Below the pieces are notes generated by a model. The model was not told the DNA's origin. It saw nothing but the letters and a program-made list of their open reading frames with translations, and ran no database searches. DNA of 64,000 nucleotides from SXZD01 sp034680345 (GTDB taxonomy: Bacteria > Pseudomonadota > Gammaproteobacteria > Burkholderiales > Burkholderiaceae_B). Where the stretch lies: NCBI GenBank assembly GCA_034680345.1, contig JAXISZ010000009.1, positions 7,979 through 71,978 of the forward strand, in the 5' to 3' direction. This document shows, one piece after another, positions 53,921 to 63,317 of the stretch. Positions within the stretch are counted from its first letter, which is position 1. Every line of letters begins with the position of its first letter. The position numbers and the translations under genes are program-made.

Positions 53921-55003
53921 TTATAAAATTGGCGACATTCTGCCGGGGTTGAAAATACCTTCAGGGTCAAAGGCTTGTTTTAATCTTTTATGAATTTCTA
54001 GCAGCGGTTTTGTTGGAGGCGTAAAACTGAAGCGGCGAAAATCGGTTGTTTGACTTCGATACACGGTGGCATGGCCTTTGAGCTCAGTTGCCCGCGACTG
54101 CATATCTTCAGGTTGGACCTGGGTCGGCGTATTGATCCAGCGCTGTGCCCCAGCCCATTCGATGAATACGTTTTCTTGCCAGGGAAAAATGGGTGTGCAG
54201 GCGGGTAAGCTTAGACGGTACAACTCCCCTCTGCGCCGAAAAAAATCGTGTTCTTGATTGCGTATGCTTTGCCAAAAGTGGCTAGCAAGGGTGTTACTGA
54301 CAACATCGCCGCCTAAACGGTCCGCAACTTCTTTTATAGCCACAGCATTACCAGATAAACGCACCCATGTGCTACCGTCATGCCAAGCACTTGCGCTAAT
54401 TGGGGTTGGTTGACCTAGCCAAGTGTTTACACGTTCAATAAAATCGTTGGCATTGTGCTCAAAATGCAGTGTCATATCCGCTTCTGGTATGGGTAACACT
54501 TTAATGGACACGTCTAAAATAATACCTAAGCACCCCATGGAGCCTGCCATTAGGCGGGAAACATCAAAGCCTGCAACATTTTTCATGACAGTACCACCGA
54601 AGTGCAATATTTGGCCTTGGCTATTCATGATGGTACAGCCTAAAATAAAGTCGCGAACTCCTCCGTGGGTTTGTCTTCTTGGGCCAGCTAAACCACTGGC
54701 AACAGCGCCGCCAATGGTGCCAGACTGGTTGAACAAGGGGGGTTCAAAAGCGAGCATTTGGCCGTGTTTGGTTAGAATCCGTTCAATTTCTTGTAGGCTT
54801 GTGCCGGCCTTGGCTGTAAAGACCAATTCAGAGGGTTCGTATTCAAGCATGCCGGCAAATTTTTTCAGTGAAACCACTTGTCCTTGGGTTTCTCCCCCTA
54901 AGAAGCGTTTACTGCCTGCGCCTTCAATTTGGATGGGTTTTTTTTGTTTGGCTGAACTAATCACCGTTTTGCTGAGATCTTGTAGGAGGGAATGGTCATC
55001 CAT
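53921..55003 (-). CDS. glcE: Glycolate oxidase FAD-binding subunit GlcE
   Basis: The second flavin-domain subunit (360 residues) of glycolate oxidase. It keeps the PCMH-type FAD-binding fold (QIEGAGSKRFLGG, SGTIGGAVASGLAGPRRQTHGGVRDFILG, FGGTVMKNVAGFDVSRLMAG) and a short C-terminus ending AFDPEGIFNPGRM. It lacks the large cap found in GlcD, as is normal. It lies 30 bases behind glcD. Confidence 0.94.
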   Translation of the reverse strand: MDDHSLLQDLSKTVISSAKQKKPIQIEGAGSKRFLGGETQGQVVSLKKFAGMLEYEPSELVFTAKAGTSLQEIERILTKHGQMLAFEPPLFNQSGTIGGAVASGLAGPRRQTHGGVRDFILGCTIMNSQGQILHFGGTVMKNVAGFDVSRLMAGSMGCLGIILDVSIKVLPIPEADMTLHFEHNANDFIERVNTWLGQPTPISASAWHDGSTWVRLSGNAVAIKEVADRLGGDVVSNTLASHFWQSIRNQEHDFFRRRGELYRLSLPACTPIFPWQENVFIEWAGAQRWINTPTQVQPEDMQSRATELKGHATVYRSQTTDFRRFSFTPPTKPLLEIHKRLKQAFDPEGIFNPGRMSPIL

Positions 55004-55033
55004 TTTGCGTCACCATTGGGTTGCTATTGGGCA

Positions 55034-56524
55034 CTAAAAGCGTGGTAAGTGGGCAAACGGCAATTTGCCTCCGTGTACATGTATTCTGCCATGTTCTGCG
55101 CACCGTGCCATGGTAGGAATAGCCTTACCTGTGTTTAGCAAGATGTGGGGGTCGAAACTACGCTTGATTGCAAAAAAACAATCTAATTCTAGGCGTGAAA
55201 ACTGCACACACATTTGTGCAATTTTTTCGATACCAATTCCATGCTCACCAGTAATTGTGCCTCCAACTTCAACACACAGTTCTAAAATTGCAGCTCCAAA
55301 AGCTTCGGCACGTGTAACCTCTTTGGGATTGCTGGCATCGAATAAAATTAATGGGTGTAAATTACCGTCTCCAGCATGAAACACATTGGCGCAGCGCAGT
55401 TGGTATTTTTTCTCCATATTAGCAATTGCTTTCAGAACTTGTCCTAGGCGTTTACGTGGAATGGTTCCGTCCATGCAGTAATAATCAGGTGATATACGTC
55501 CAGCAGCGGGAAATGCGTTTTTTCGGCCAGCCCAAAATTTGATTCGTTCTTCTTCGGATTGAGAAATTTTAATTTGTGTGGCCCCAATCTGCTCTAGTAC
55601 CGCGGACATGGTTTGTATTTCCTCGGTAACTTCTTGGGCCGTGCCATCAGATTCAAGCAATAAAATGGCTTTTGCTTCAGTGTCGTAGCCTGCCTGAACA
55701 AAAGGTTCAACCATGCGTGAAGCTTGTTGGTCCATCATTTCCAAACCAGCTGGAATAATTCCGGCTGCAATGACAGCGGTCACAGCTTGCCCCGCCACTT
55801 CTACATCATTAAAAGACGCCATAATAACTTGGGTGTGCTGAGGTTTGGGCAGTAGTTTTACGGTAACTTCAGTGATGACAACGAGCATGCCCTCAGAGCC
55901 AATAACCAAACTGAGTAAGTCCAAACCGCTATTGTCTAGCGCATCGCTGCCAAATTCAACAACTTCACCATCTGTGTTTAGGGCTCGAACTTTCAGCACA
56001 TTGTGAAGCGTTAGACCATACTTTAAGCAGTGTATGCCCCCAGAGTTTTCTGCAACATTACCGCCAATCGAACACGCAATTTGGCTGGATGGATCGGGTG
56101 CGTAGTAAAGGTTGTAAGGGGCTGCAGCTTCTGAAATTGCTAGATTACGCACTCCGGGCTGTAAAACGGCTGTGCGTGCTAGAGGGTCTATTTTGATAAT
56201 CCGATTCATTTTAGACAAACAGAGCAACACCCCGGCAGGGTGCGGCTGTGCTCCCCCTGAAAGCCCCGTGCCCGCACCTCTTGCTACAATTGGCGTGTTT
56301 TTTTTGCGGCACATTCTTACAATGGCCAGCACTTGGCTTTCATCTTCTGGTAAACACACAATCATGGGCAGTTGTCGAAATAACGACAAACCATCGCATT
56401 CGTACGGTCGGGTGTCTTCTTCTTCGTACAAAATACAGTGTTCAGGCACCACTTCACGCAGCGCATTTACAATGGTAGTGCGGTGGCTGTAGTTTATTTG
56501 AACATATGCGGCGGCTGTATTCAC
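55034..56524 (-). CDS. glcD: Glycolate oxidase subunit GlcD
   Basis: The catalytic FAD subunit of 496 residues that oxidises glycolate, and often D-lactate, to the oxo acid. FAD motifs: VARGAGTGLSGGAQPHPAGV, then SSQIACSIGGNVAENSGG. Catalytic histidines and the acidic neighbour lie in VFHAGDGNLHPLILFD and TITGEHGIGIEK. First gene of glcDEF on the minus strand; the glxR-like gene is divergent, so both may respond to glycolate. The 226-base gap to it is AT-rich. Confidence 0.96.
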   Translation of the reverse strand: MNTAAAYVQINYSHRTTIVNALREVVPEHCILYEEEDTRPYECDGLSLFRQLPMIVCLPEDESQVLAIVRMCRKKNTPIVARGAGTGLSGGAQPHPAGVLLCLSKMNRIIKIDPLARTAVLQPGVRNLAISEAAAPYNLYYAPDPSSQIACSIGGNVAENSGGIHCLKYGLTLHNVLKVRALNTDGEVVEFGSDALDNSGLDLLSLVIGSEGMLVVITEVTVKLLPKPQHTQVIMASFNDVEVAGQAVTAVIAAGIIPAGLEMMDQQASRMVEPFVQAGYDTEAKAILLLESDGTAQEVTEEIQTMSAVLEQIGATQIKISQSEEERIKFWAGRKNAFPAAGRISPDYYCMDGTIPRKRLGQVLKAIANMEKKYQLRCANVFHAGDGNLHPLILFDASNPKEVTRAEAFGAAILELCVEVGGTITGEHGIGIEKIAQMCVQFSRLELDCFFAIKRSFDPHILLNTGKAIPTMARCAEHGRIHVHGGKLPFAHLPRF

Positions 56525-56750
56525 AGGTTAGCCCCATTTAGTGATAAACAGATGAGTATGTTGTACCATAATCGCGGGAATATACCATAAGGTTTAACCC
56601 TAATTAAATGATTTATTTTAATTTTTTAATTCTTAACAGTTCTTAATACTATATTTAATTAACTATTTTAGGTAATTGATGAAATCTATAAGGTCTAAAT
56701 CATTTACTTTCTTGTTAAACACTGAAAAAAAGAATACGTAGAGGGGACGC

Positions 56751-57632
56751 ATGCAAACACTTTTAAAAAACATTGCTTTTCTTGGTCTTGGGGTAATGGG
56801 TTACCCAATGGCTGGGCACTTGGTTCAGGCTGGTTATCAGGTTACTGTTTACAATCGCACACCAAGTAAAGCAGCTCAATGGTTAAAACAGTATGCTGGT
56901 GGTGTGGCGGTGGTCTCGCCAGCGCAAGCCGCCAAGCAAGCTGACGTGGTGTTGTGCTGTGTTGGCAATGATGATGATGTGCTTGAGGTTGCATTGGGAC
57001 CACAAGGGGCTTTTTCTACTATGCAAAAAAACGCAATTTGGGTAGACCATACCACCGCTTCTGCTAATTTAGCGCACCGGTTGCATGCTGAGGCATTAGC
57101 GCGAGGTTTTTCGGCCATTGATGCGCCAGTTTCTGGTGGTCAAATTGGTGCAAACCATGGGCAGCTGTCTATCATGTGTGGGGGGGACGAAGCTGTATTT
57201 TCCAGGGTTCAGCCGGTTTTGTCTGTGTATGCCAAGACAGTGGCATTTATGGGGGCCGCGGGGGCAGGGCAATTAACGAAAATGGTTAATCAGGTGGCGG
57301 TGGCTGGTGTTTTGCAAGGTTTGTCTGAGGCATTGGCTTTTGGTTTGCAAGCTGGTTTGGATCTTGAAAAAGTATTGGCTGTAATTTCTCAAGGTGCGGC
57401 CCAGAGTTGGCAAATGCAACACCGTGGCAGCACCATGGTGGCCCAGCAATTTGATTTTGGTTTTGCGGTGAACTGGATGCGCAAAGACCTTGGGTTGGTT
57501 TTAGATGAAGCGCGCCGCAATGGTGCTCGTTTACCCGCAACAGCAATGATTGACCAATTTTATGGTGATATTCAGGCTGCCGGTGGTGGCCGCTGGGACA
57601 CCTCAAGTTTAATTACGCGTTTGCAAAAATAA
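56751..57632 (+). CDS. 2-hydroxy-3-oxopropionate reductase/3-hydroxyisobutyrate dehydrogenase family
   Basis: A 293-residue beta-hydroxyacid dehydrogenase. The dinucleotide site is IAFLGLGVMGYPMAGHL (about 8-24); the substrate loop is DAPVSGGQIGANHGQLSIMCGG; the catalytic lysine is in GQLTKMVNQ. GAGGGGAC precedes the ATG. Beside glcDEF, tartronate-semialdehyde reductase (glyoxylate to glycerate route) is the natural guess, but no glyoxylate carboligase gene is in the window, and 3-hydroxyisobutyrate dehydrogenases look much alike. Confidence 0.88.
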   Translation: MQTLLKNIAFLGLGVMGYPMAGHLVQAGYQVTVYNRTPSKAAQWLKQYAGGVAVVSPAQAAKQADVVLCCVGNDDDVLEVALGPQGAFSTMQKNAIWVDHTTASANLAHRLHAEALARGFSAIDAPVSGGQIGANHGQLSIMCGGDEAVFSRVQPVLSVYAKTVAFMGAAGAGQLTKMVNQVAVAGVLQGLSEALAFGLQAGLDLEKVLAVISQGAAQSWQMQHRGSTMVAQQFDFGFAVNWMRKDLGLVLDEARRNGARLPATAMIDQFYGDIQAAGGGRWDTSSLITRLQK

Positions 57633-57647
57633 ATTTAATCTTGTGTA

Positions 57648-59054
57648 ATGGGTGGGGGGTTTTCTGCTTTAACCAAAGGCTTAACTTATTTTTTTGCCTT
57701 AGGCCTGTTGTTTTTCATTTTATTTGGGTCATTTTTGAATATGCCACAGTACCATATATTTTTTAAAATATTGTTTTTGTTTGTTTTTTTGTTTAATTTT
57801 GGTGGTGGCTTGGTTCAAGCTTCAAATCAAGTGGCAGCGCAAGAGGTGTGGCACACTTTGTCTGAACCGCAAGCACAGGCGTTTGAAGAACTACTTGATA
57901 TTTTTAATACAACCCATCCAAACTACGCTTTGGTGGCTAGGCGATTTAATCATTTTGAGTCGTTGCAGCTTGCTTTAAAGCAGGCAAAAAACAGTTTGCC
58001 GCAGTGGGTACAATGGTCGGGTAACCATTCGTTGGCGTTAAATCGGGTTGTGGCCCCGAATACTTTTGAAACCTTGCAAAAATTTTTGGCGGCTGAATTG
58101 GCCTTGCCTAAAGAAGTTTCGGCGGCGGCAGTGGCTGCGTTTCGCAATAATCAAGGCCAGTGGGAAGCATTGCCTTTAAGCGTGGCGGTGCCGGTGGTGA
58201 TGTATCGCACAGCGGCATTTGAAAGCGTCGGGCTGCCCATTCAACCTCATTTTGCAGATTGGAAGGCTTTGCAAAATGTAGCTTATCGTTTGCGTGAAAG
58301 TGCTTATGCTTGTGGCATTGCTAGCCCGTTTCCGGCTTGGGTTCACTTAGAAAATATTTCGGCTTGGCATGGGCAAGCGTACACCAGTAAAAATGATGGT
58401 GCACAAGGGCAGGCCGGAGCATTTATATATAACCAATTGCTGCAGTTGCGTCATTTGGCTTTAATGATGTCTTGGGCAAAAAGTGATTTATTGGCATTGG
58501 GCGATACTGAAACTGTAACCAAAGCTTGGGCTCAGGGGCAGTGTCCTATTTTGCTGGGGCCGTCTACTGCTTTGGGTGCTTTGCCTAGCGGGCAGAAAGA
58601 ACGGGTGATGGTCACCCTGTTGCCCCGATGGGCTGAGGCTGAAGCGCAGCCCGCAAAGTTATTTCCGATGGGTGAAGGGCTATATTTGTTACGTTCCAGC
58701 ACTCGAGAGCAAAAAAAAGCTGCTGTGGCGTTTAGCAATTTTTGGTTTCAGCCAGAAATTGCAGCCCGTTGGCACGAAAGCACGGGGTCAGTCCCGTTGA
58801 CGGCACAAGCGCAGTTGTTGAGTCAGAAACGGGGTTTCTATGAACGGGTTTTGGGCTGGGGGGGCATTAGCGAGCGTTTGGCTGGTGATCAGTCGCAGTG
58901 GATCAAGCCTTTTTACTTTCATCGTCGTCAAGAAATTTTGGCGCAGAGTGACCAGCAAATTATGGCGGCGGTTTCTTCTGGAAAAGCGCCTAAACTTTTG
59001 TTAGACGACACCGTGCGTATGGCCAATCAACTGCAGGGCGCATCCGTTCGGTAA
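57648..59054 (+). CDS. Extracellular solute-binding protein (ABC transporter, family 1-like)
   Basis: A periplasmic binding protein resembling the UgpB/MalE superfamily. Family-like parts are FEELLDIFNTTHPNYALVAR, PLSVAVPVVMYRTAAFESVGL, GQCPILLGPSTALGALPSG, LFPMGEGLYLLRSS and AVAFSNFWFQPEIAARWHESTGSVPLTAQA. The start is open. The longest frame has 468 residues with two N-terminal hydrophobic stretches. The ATG at 57741 would give one clean signal peptide (MPQYHIFFKILFLFVFLFNF, cut after VQA) and is attractive, though neither start has a good ribosome site. No permease or ATPase genes stand beside it, so its partners must be elsewhere. Confidence 0.78.
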   Translation: MGGGFSALTKGLTYFFALGLLFFILFGSFLNMPQYHIFFKILFLFVFLFNFGGGLVQASNQVAAQEVWHTLSEPQAQAFEELLDIFNTTHPNYALVARRFNHFESLQLALKQAKNSLPQWVQWSGNHSLALNRVVAPNTFETLQKFLAAELALPKEVSAAAVAAFRNNQGQWEALPLSVAVPVVMYRTAAFESVGLPIQPHFADWKALQNVAYRLRESAYACGIASPFPAWVHLENISAWHGQAYTSKNDGAQGQAGAFIYNQLLQLRHLALMMSWAKSDLLALGDTETVTKAWAQGQCPILLGPSTALGALPSGQKERVMVTLLPRWAEAEAQPAKLFPMGEGLYLLRSSTREQKKAAVAFSNFWFQPEIAARWHESTGSVPLTAQAQLLSQKRGFYERVLGWGGISERLAGDQSQWIKPFYFHRRQEILAQSDQQIMAAVSSGKAPKLLLDDTVRMANQLQGASVR

Positions 59055-59140
59055 TCGGTTGATACGCTCTATACTGTTCACCACCATTGGACCGCTTTAT
59101 AATAACCAACTTGAGCCAAAATAGAGCGGAACCCGATTCC

Positions 59141-61783
59141 ATGAAAGTATCAGAGATTCGTCAAAAGTTTTTACAATTTTTTGAATCCAAGGGCCACACC
59201 ATTGTGGCCTCCAGTTCCTTGGTGCCTGACAACGACCCCACTTTGCTTTTTACCAATTCAGGTATGGTGCAGTTTAAAGATGTATTTTTAGGGCGAGAAC
59301 AGCGCACATACACGCGTGCCACCACTGCCCAGCGTAGCGTTCGCGCTGGGGGAAAGCACAATGACCTAGAGAACGTGGGTTATACCGCGCGGCATCATAC
59401 TTTTTTTGAAATGTTGGGTAATTTTAGTTTTGGTGATTATTTCAAGCGCGACGCAATTAATTACGCCTGGACCCTGCTGACCACTGTTTATGGTTTGCCT
59501 AAAGAAAAACTATGGGTTACCGTGTATCAAGACGATGATGAAGCGTTTAACATTTGGGCTCAGGACGTTGGTGTGCCAGAGCAGCGCATTGTTCGCATTG
59601 GTGATAACAAAGGCGCGCGCTACGCCTCAGATAATTTTTGGCAGATGGCCGATACAGGTCCTTGTGGCCCTTGTTCAGAAATATTTTACGATCATGGGTC
59701 AGATGTATGGGGTGGCCCTCCCGGCAGCCCAGAAGCTGATGGCGATCGTTATATTGAAATTTGGAATTTGGTGTTTATGCAATTTGAACGTTCGGCAGAC
59801 GGCACCATGACCCCATTGCCTAAGCCTTGTGTAGATACGGGCATGGGTTTAGAGCGGATTGCCGCAGTGTTGCAGCATGTACACAGCAATTATGAAATTG
59901 ACCTATTTCAAACCCTTATTGCAGCGGCAGCGCGTGAAGTGAGCGCGCAGGCGGGTGGGGTTGATGTAGGTAATAATTCATTAAAAGTATTGGCTGATCA
60001 CATACGCGCTTGTGCTTTTTTAATTGTGGACGGTGTTATTCCCGGTAATGAGGGGCGAGGGTTTGTGTTGCGTCGTATTATTCGCCGCGCTATACGTCAT
60101 GGTTATAAACTGGGTTGTCGCACGCCGTTTTTTTATCGTTTGGTGCCAGACTTGGTTCAAGAAATGGGCGCGGCCTACTCCGAATTGACCCGTATGGAAA
60201 CAACAGTGTCCACTATTTTGCAACAAGAAGAACAGCGTTTTTTTGCAACCATAGAACATGGCATGGGCATTTTAGAGAATGCTTTAATGGATTTAAATGC
60301 AGGTCAATCTTTCGACGGCGAAACTGCTTTTAAACTGCACGATACCTATGGATTTCCGGTTGATTTAACCGCTGATGTTTGCCGTGAACATGGTGTTTGC
60401 GTTGATGAGGCGGGGTTTGATAATGCAATGCAGCGTCAGCGTGAACAAGCCCGCGCTGCGGGTAGGTTTAAAATGCTCGATGGCTTAGTGTACGATGGTG
60501 TAAACACTCACTTTCATGGTTACAACACGTTGCACTGTTCGCAAGCGCGGGTTGTTGCTATTTATGTGAATTCTACCCCTGTCAACAGTTTATCGGTAGG
60601 GCAAGCTGCGGTGGTGGTATTGAATCAAACCCCGTTTTATGCAGAGTCTGGCGGGCAAGTGGGTGATCAAGGCCAATTGTTGGCTGCGGGCATGGAGTTT
60701 TTAGTTGCGGACACTCAAAAAATTAAGGCTGATGTGTTTGGGCATCATGGTCAGTTAACCTCTGGTACCTTGCATGTGGGGGATGAAGTTGCTGCCCAAG
60801 TCAATCAAACCTTGCGCAACCGTGTGGTGCGTAACCATTCGGCCACGCATTTAATGCACAAGGCCTTGCGAGAAGTGCTGGGCAGTCATGTAGCCCAAAA
60901 GGGTTCGTTGGTAGACGCTGAAAAAACCCGTTTTGACTTTTCTCATCACAGCGCTTTAACGGGTGAAGAAATTGCAGAGATTGAGGCTCGGGTAAATGCT
61001 GAAGTTTTAGCCAATATGCCCACTTGTGCGCGTACTATGTCCATTGATGAAGCGCAGTTGATCGGTGCCACCATGTTGTTTGGTGAAAAATACGGCGATT
61101 CTGTACGGGTGCTTGATATTGGTTCATCACGCGAATTGTGTGGGGGTACCCATGTGCAGCGTACTGGTGACATTGGTTTGTTCAAAATAGTGTCTGAATC
61201 AGGGGTGGCGGCTGGTATTCGGCGGCTTGAAGCCATTACGGGTTTAGGCGTTTTGGCCTACATACAACAGATGCAAACCTATTTGCAGGGGGCGGCCAAT
61301 GCCTTGCGTTCACCTATGGTTGAATTGCCCAGCAAAATTGTACAAACACTAGAAACTTTAAAACTGACTGAAAAAGAAGTTTTGCGCTTAAAAGCAAAAT
61401 TAGCGGCTTTTCAGGGTGATGCATTGTTTTCGCAGGTTAAAGTGGTGTCTGGGGTAAACACCTTGGCAGCGCTTCTAGACGGAGCAGATTCTAAAACTTT
61501 GCGCGAAACGGCTGGCCAATTAAAAAATAAACTTAAGTCAGTGGCTGTGGTTTTAGCAGCGGTTGAGGGAGAAAAAGTCATTTTAATAGCGGCTGTTACA
61601 CCTGACCTACACCATACAATTAAGGCTGGTGAATTGGTCAGTCACGTGGCTGTGCAGTTGGGTGGTAAAGGTGGCGGGCGCGCTGACACTGCACAGGGTG
61701 GGGGGAATCAACTCGCGGCTTTGCCTGCTGCTTTAGCCAGTGTGGCCACTTGGGTGCAGGCTCAATTGACAGCGCAATTTTAA
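59141..61783 (+). CDS. alaS: Alanyl-tRNA synthetase
   Basis: Charges tRNA-Ala. The start is the ATG at 59141 (MKVSEIRQKFLQFFESKGH), the universal AlaS beginning; the frame extends to 59087 without reason. The protein has 880 residues. Class II catalytic motifs are TRATTAQRSVRAGGKHNDLENVG and FFEMLGNFSFGDYFKRDA; the editing domain has HSATHLMHKALREVLG and CGGTHVQRTGDIG, supplying the zinc ligands. The C-terminal oligomerisation domain ends GGKGGGRADTAQGGG. Confidence 0.98.
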   Translation: MKVSEIRQKFLQFFESKGHTIVASSSLVPDNDPTLLFTNSGMVQFKDVFLGREQRTYTRATTAQRSVRAGGKHNDLENVGYTARHHTFFEMLGNFSFGDYFKRDAINYAWTLLTTVYGLPKEKLWVTVYQDDDEAFNIWAQDVGVPEQRIVRIGDNKGARYASDNFWQMADTGPCGPCSEIFYDHGSDVWGGPPGSPEADGDRYIEIWNLVFMQFERSADGTMTPLPKPCVDTGMGLERIAAVLQHVHSNYEIDLFQTLIAAAAREVSAQAGGVDVGNNSLKVLADHIRACAFLIVDGVIPGNEGRGFVLRRIIRRAIRHGYKLGCRTPFFYRLVPDLVQEMGAAYSELTRMETTVSTILQQEEQRFFATIEHGMGILENALMDLNAGQSFDGETAFKLHDTYGFPVDLTADVCREHGVCVDEAGFDNAMQRQREQARAAGRFKMLDGLVYDGVNTHFHGYNTLHCSQARVVAIYVNSTPVNSLSVGQAAVVVLNQTPFYAESGGQVGDQGQLLAAGMEFLVADTQKIKADVFGHHGQLTSGTLHVGDEVAAQVNQTLRNRVVRNHSATHLMHKALREVLGSHVAQKGSLVDAEKTRFDFSHHSALTGEEIAEIEARVNAEVLANMPTCARTMSIDEAQLIGATMLFGEKYGDSVRVLDIGSSRELCGGTHVQRTGDIGLFKIVSESGVAAGIRRLEAITGLGVLAYIQQMQTYLQGAANALRSPMVELPSKIVQTLETLKLTEKEVLRLKAKLAAFQGDALFSQVKVVSGVNTLAALLDGADSKTLRETAGQLKNKLKSVAVVLAAVEGEKVILIAAVTPDLHHTIKAGELVSHVAVQLGGKGGGRADTAQGGGNQLAALPAALASVATWVQAQLTAQF

Positions 61784-61809
61784 AATTTTTGTACAAAGGC
61801 GTGTAAGTA

Positions 61810-62037
61810 ATGAATATAGACAAACAAGTAGATGCCAGCGGTTTAAACTGCCCTTTGCCCATTTTAAAAACTAAAAAAGCTTTGGCAGAAATGCAAAGTG
61901 GCGAGGTTTTACGGGTGATTGCTACAGACTCCAGTGCAATGTCAGACTTTCACGCCTTTGCTAAACAAACAGGGCACGAATTATTGGCTTCTAGTGAAGA
62001 AAACCAGCGTTTTGTGTTTTTATTGCGTTGTCGGTAG
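61810..62037 (+). CDS. TusA/SirA-family sulfur carrier protein
   Basis: A 75-residue sulfurtransferase-type protein. The active Cys14 lies in the family motif NCPLPILKTKKAL (C-P-x-P). Such proteins pass persulfide sulfur to targets such as the tRNA thiolation enzymes; MnmA, in this window, is a classic end user of the TusA relay. It follows alaS by 26 bases, so they may be co-transcribed. Which paralogue it is cannot be told from one copy. Confidence 0.92.
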   Translation: MNIDKQVDASGLNCPLPILKTKKALAEMQSGEVLRVIATDSSAMSDFHAFAKQTGHELLASSEENQRFVFLLRCR

Positions 62038-62040
62038 TAG

Positions 62041-62735
62041 AGAGCGGAGGCTGTGCATCGTTGGTTTTTGCGTGACGCTTGTATCGGTTTGGCCAAAGAA
62101 GCATAAAAATGGATTTATCAATCCGATTGCTTGCCGATGTGGAAAAGCGGTTAAAAATCTTGGCTGCGCAGGCCGTGTGAGCCAAGAAGTTTTATATCAC
62201 TCAAGCTGTTTACAAAGCGTGGATTTAAGCGCGAAGTGTAGCTGCTTTAGCAGATTGAAGGCGTACTTTATTTGGCGTTTTTTGCCCTCATCTTTTTCTT
62301 GGTCTATTTAAACAGTTGATTCAGTGCCAACGCTTGATTCAGTATTTCCAATTTAATTTTTCTGGCATTTAGACATCACTCAGAGCGTTTTTTAGTTAAT
62401 CAACTGTAAACTGGCTTGGTGTGGTCAACTTCATTTAGCAGTATTACGACCAATCTCGCGGGTAATTATAAATTTATGCTTGCCAAGCGTTGTAGCAATC
62501 CGAGTTTTATTATGAATTGCTTTAATAAGAGCAAAAATCTGGCATCTTTTATTTTGGCTGATCTGCTTATAGTTTATAGGGCAATTTTGATGTACAAATT
62601 AAAAAATCGTTAGATATTAAAGCATTCTTGGCTCTTTTGCTTTTATTAATCAAAGTTGCAATTCATACTTGAATCCAATGCGTGTTAGAATATATTTTAT
62701 ATTTGATTTTTTTAAATTTAACTACTGTAATTATT
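62041..62735. other. Gene-poor stretch of about 695 bases
   Basis: Only short broken frames are seen. A GTG at 62055 behind GGAGG would give a 17-codon peptide HRWFLRDACIGLAKEA, and a second short frame (MDLSIRLLADVEKRLKILAA) follows at 62109; both could be debris of one gene. A 10-base inverted pair ACAGTTGATT/AATCAACTGT lies at 62312-62321 and 62398-62407. The right end holds the dispersed repeat. Confidence 0.5.
62581..62690 (+). repeat. Dispersed repeat, copy 2
   Basis: Partner of 39110-39212. It runs from GCAATTTTGATG to about GTGTTAGAATA and ends 45 bases ahead of the orphan gene's ATG, so it may carry that gene's promoter region. The match is clear by eye but diverged; an alignment would fix the borders. 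Confidence 0.7.
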
Positions 62736-63317
62736 ATGATTAAAGACATTTCTTCTTCTTTTCAATCTAAGTTTGCTACTTTATTAGATTATTCGAATGT
62801 GCCTCAAAAAAAACTGAGCATTAACCAAAAAATTGGGTTTGTTTCAAAAATGTTTGCCAGCATTTTTCAAAACGCAGGAAAACCCGCTGTACAAAAAAAA
62901 TTAACAGATATTAGTTTCGATTTTTTAACAAGATTTTGTAATTCAAGTTCTGCATTGGTGCGTGCAGATGGAGAACTGTCACAGCCCGCCACCTCTTCTT
63001 TAGTTAATAATGTTGTTTTTCAAAATGTTAGCCATGATTTGTCGTCAAAAAGACCAGTAGGCGTAACATCTTTTCGGAGTCCAAAAGATTCAACCTCGCC
63101 TTTACCTAAGGCATTAAAACGAGTTGAATTCCTTTTGCCAAAAAAAATTGTATCTAGTAAAAATCATACAAAAAATTCACCTTCTGTTTCTCCACCCTTC
63201 TCGGGAAGTCAAGAAATTTTGCCTATTCAATGCGTTGTTTCAAGCCATAAAAAAAATGAGGTTGCAAACTCTCCTGATGATGCGCATCCGTTGATGTTTC
63301 CCATTGACGACATTTAA
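62736..63317 (+). CDS. Orphan AT-rich protein (193 residues)
   Basis: Unrecognised. I choose the ATG at 62736 (MIKDISSSFQSKFATLL); the frame reaches a GTG at 62682 that would add a hydrophobic stretch lying within the repeat. No good ribosome site. Residues 1-75 are mixed helical (NQKIGFVSKMFASIFQNAG); the rest is Ser, Pro and Lys rich with no clear fold (SFRSPKDSTSPLPKALKRVEF, SPSVSPPFSGSQE). It has no signal peptide or membrane segment. Composition and style match the orphan gene at 27273-28055. A short inverted repeat at 63445-63463 follows. Confidence 0.65.
   Translation: MIKDISSSFQSKFATLLDYSNVPQKKLSINQKIGFVSKMFASIFQNAGKPAVQKKLTDISFDFLTRFCNSSSALVRADGELSQPATSSLVNNVVFQNVSHDLSSKRPVGVTSFRSPKDSTSPLPKALKRVEFLLPKKIVSSKNHTKNSPSVSPPFSGSQEILPIQCVVSSHKKNEVANSPDDAHPLMFPIDDI

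Noticed and set aside
54423..55037. 204-residue plus-strand frame opposite glcE
   Set aside because: Shadow of a well supported FAD protein gene.
61919..62311. A 130-residue cysteine-rich frame behind and within the TusA-like gene
   Set aside because: Its first 40 residues are a shifted reading of the TusA-like gene and the remainder has no ribosome site or family features.
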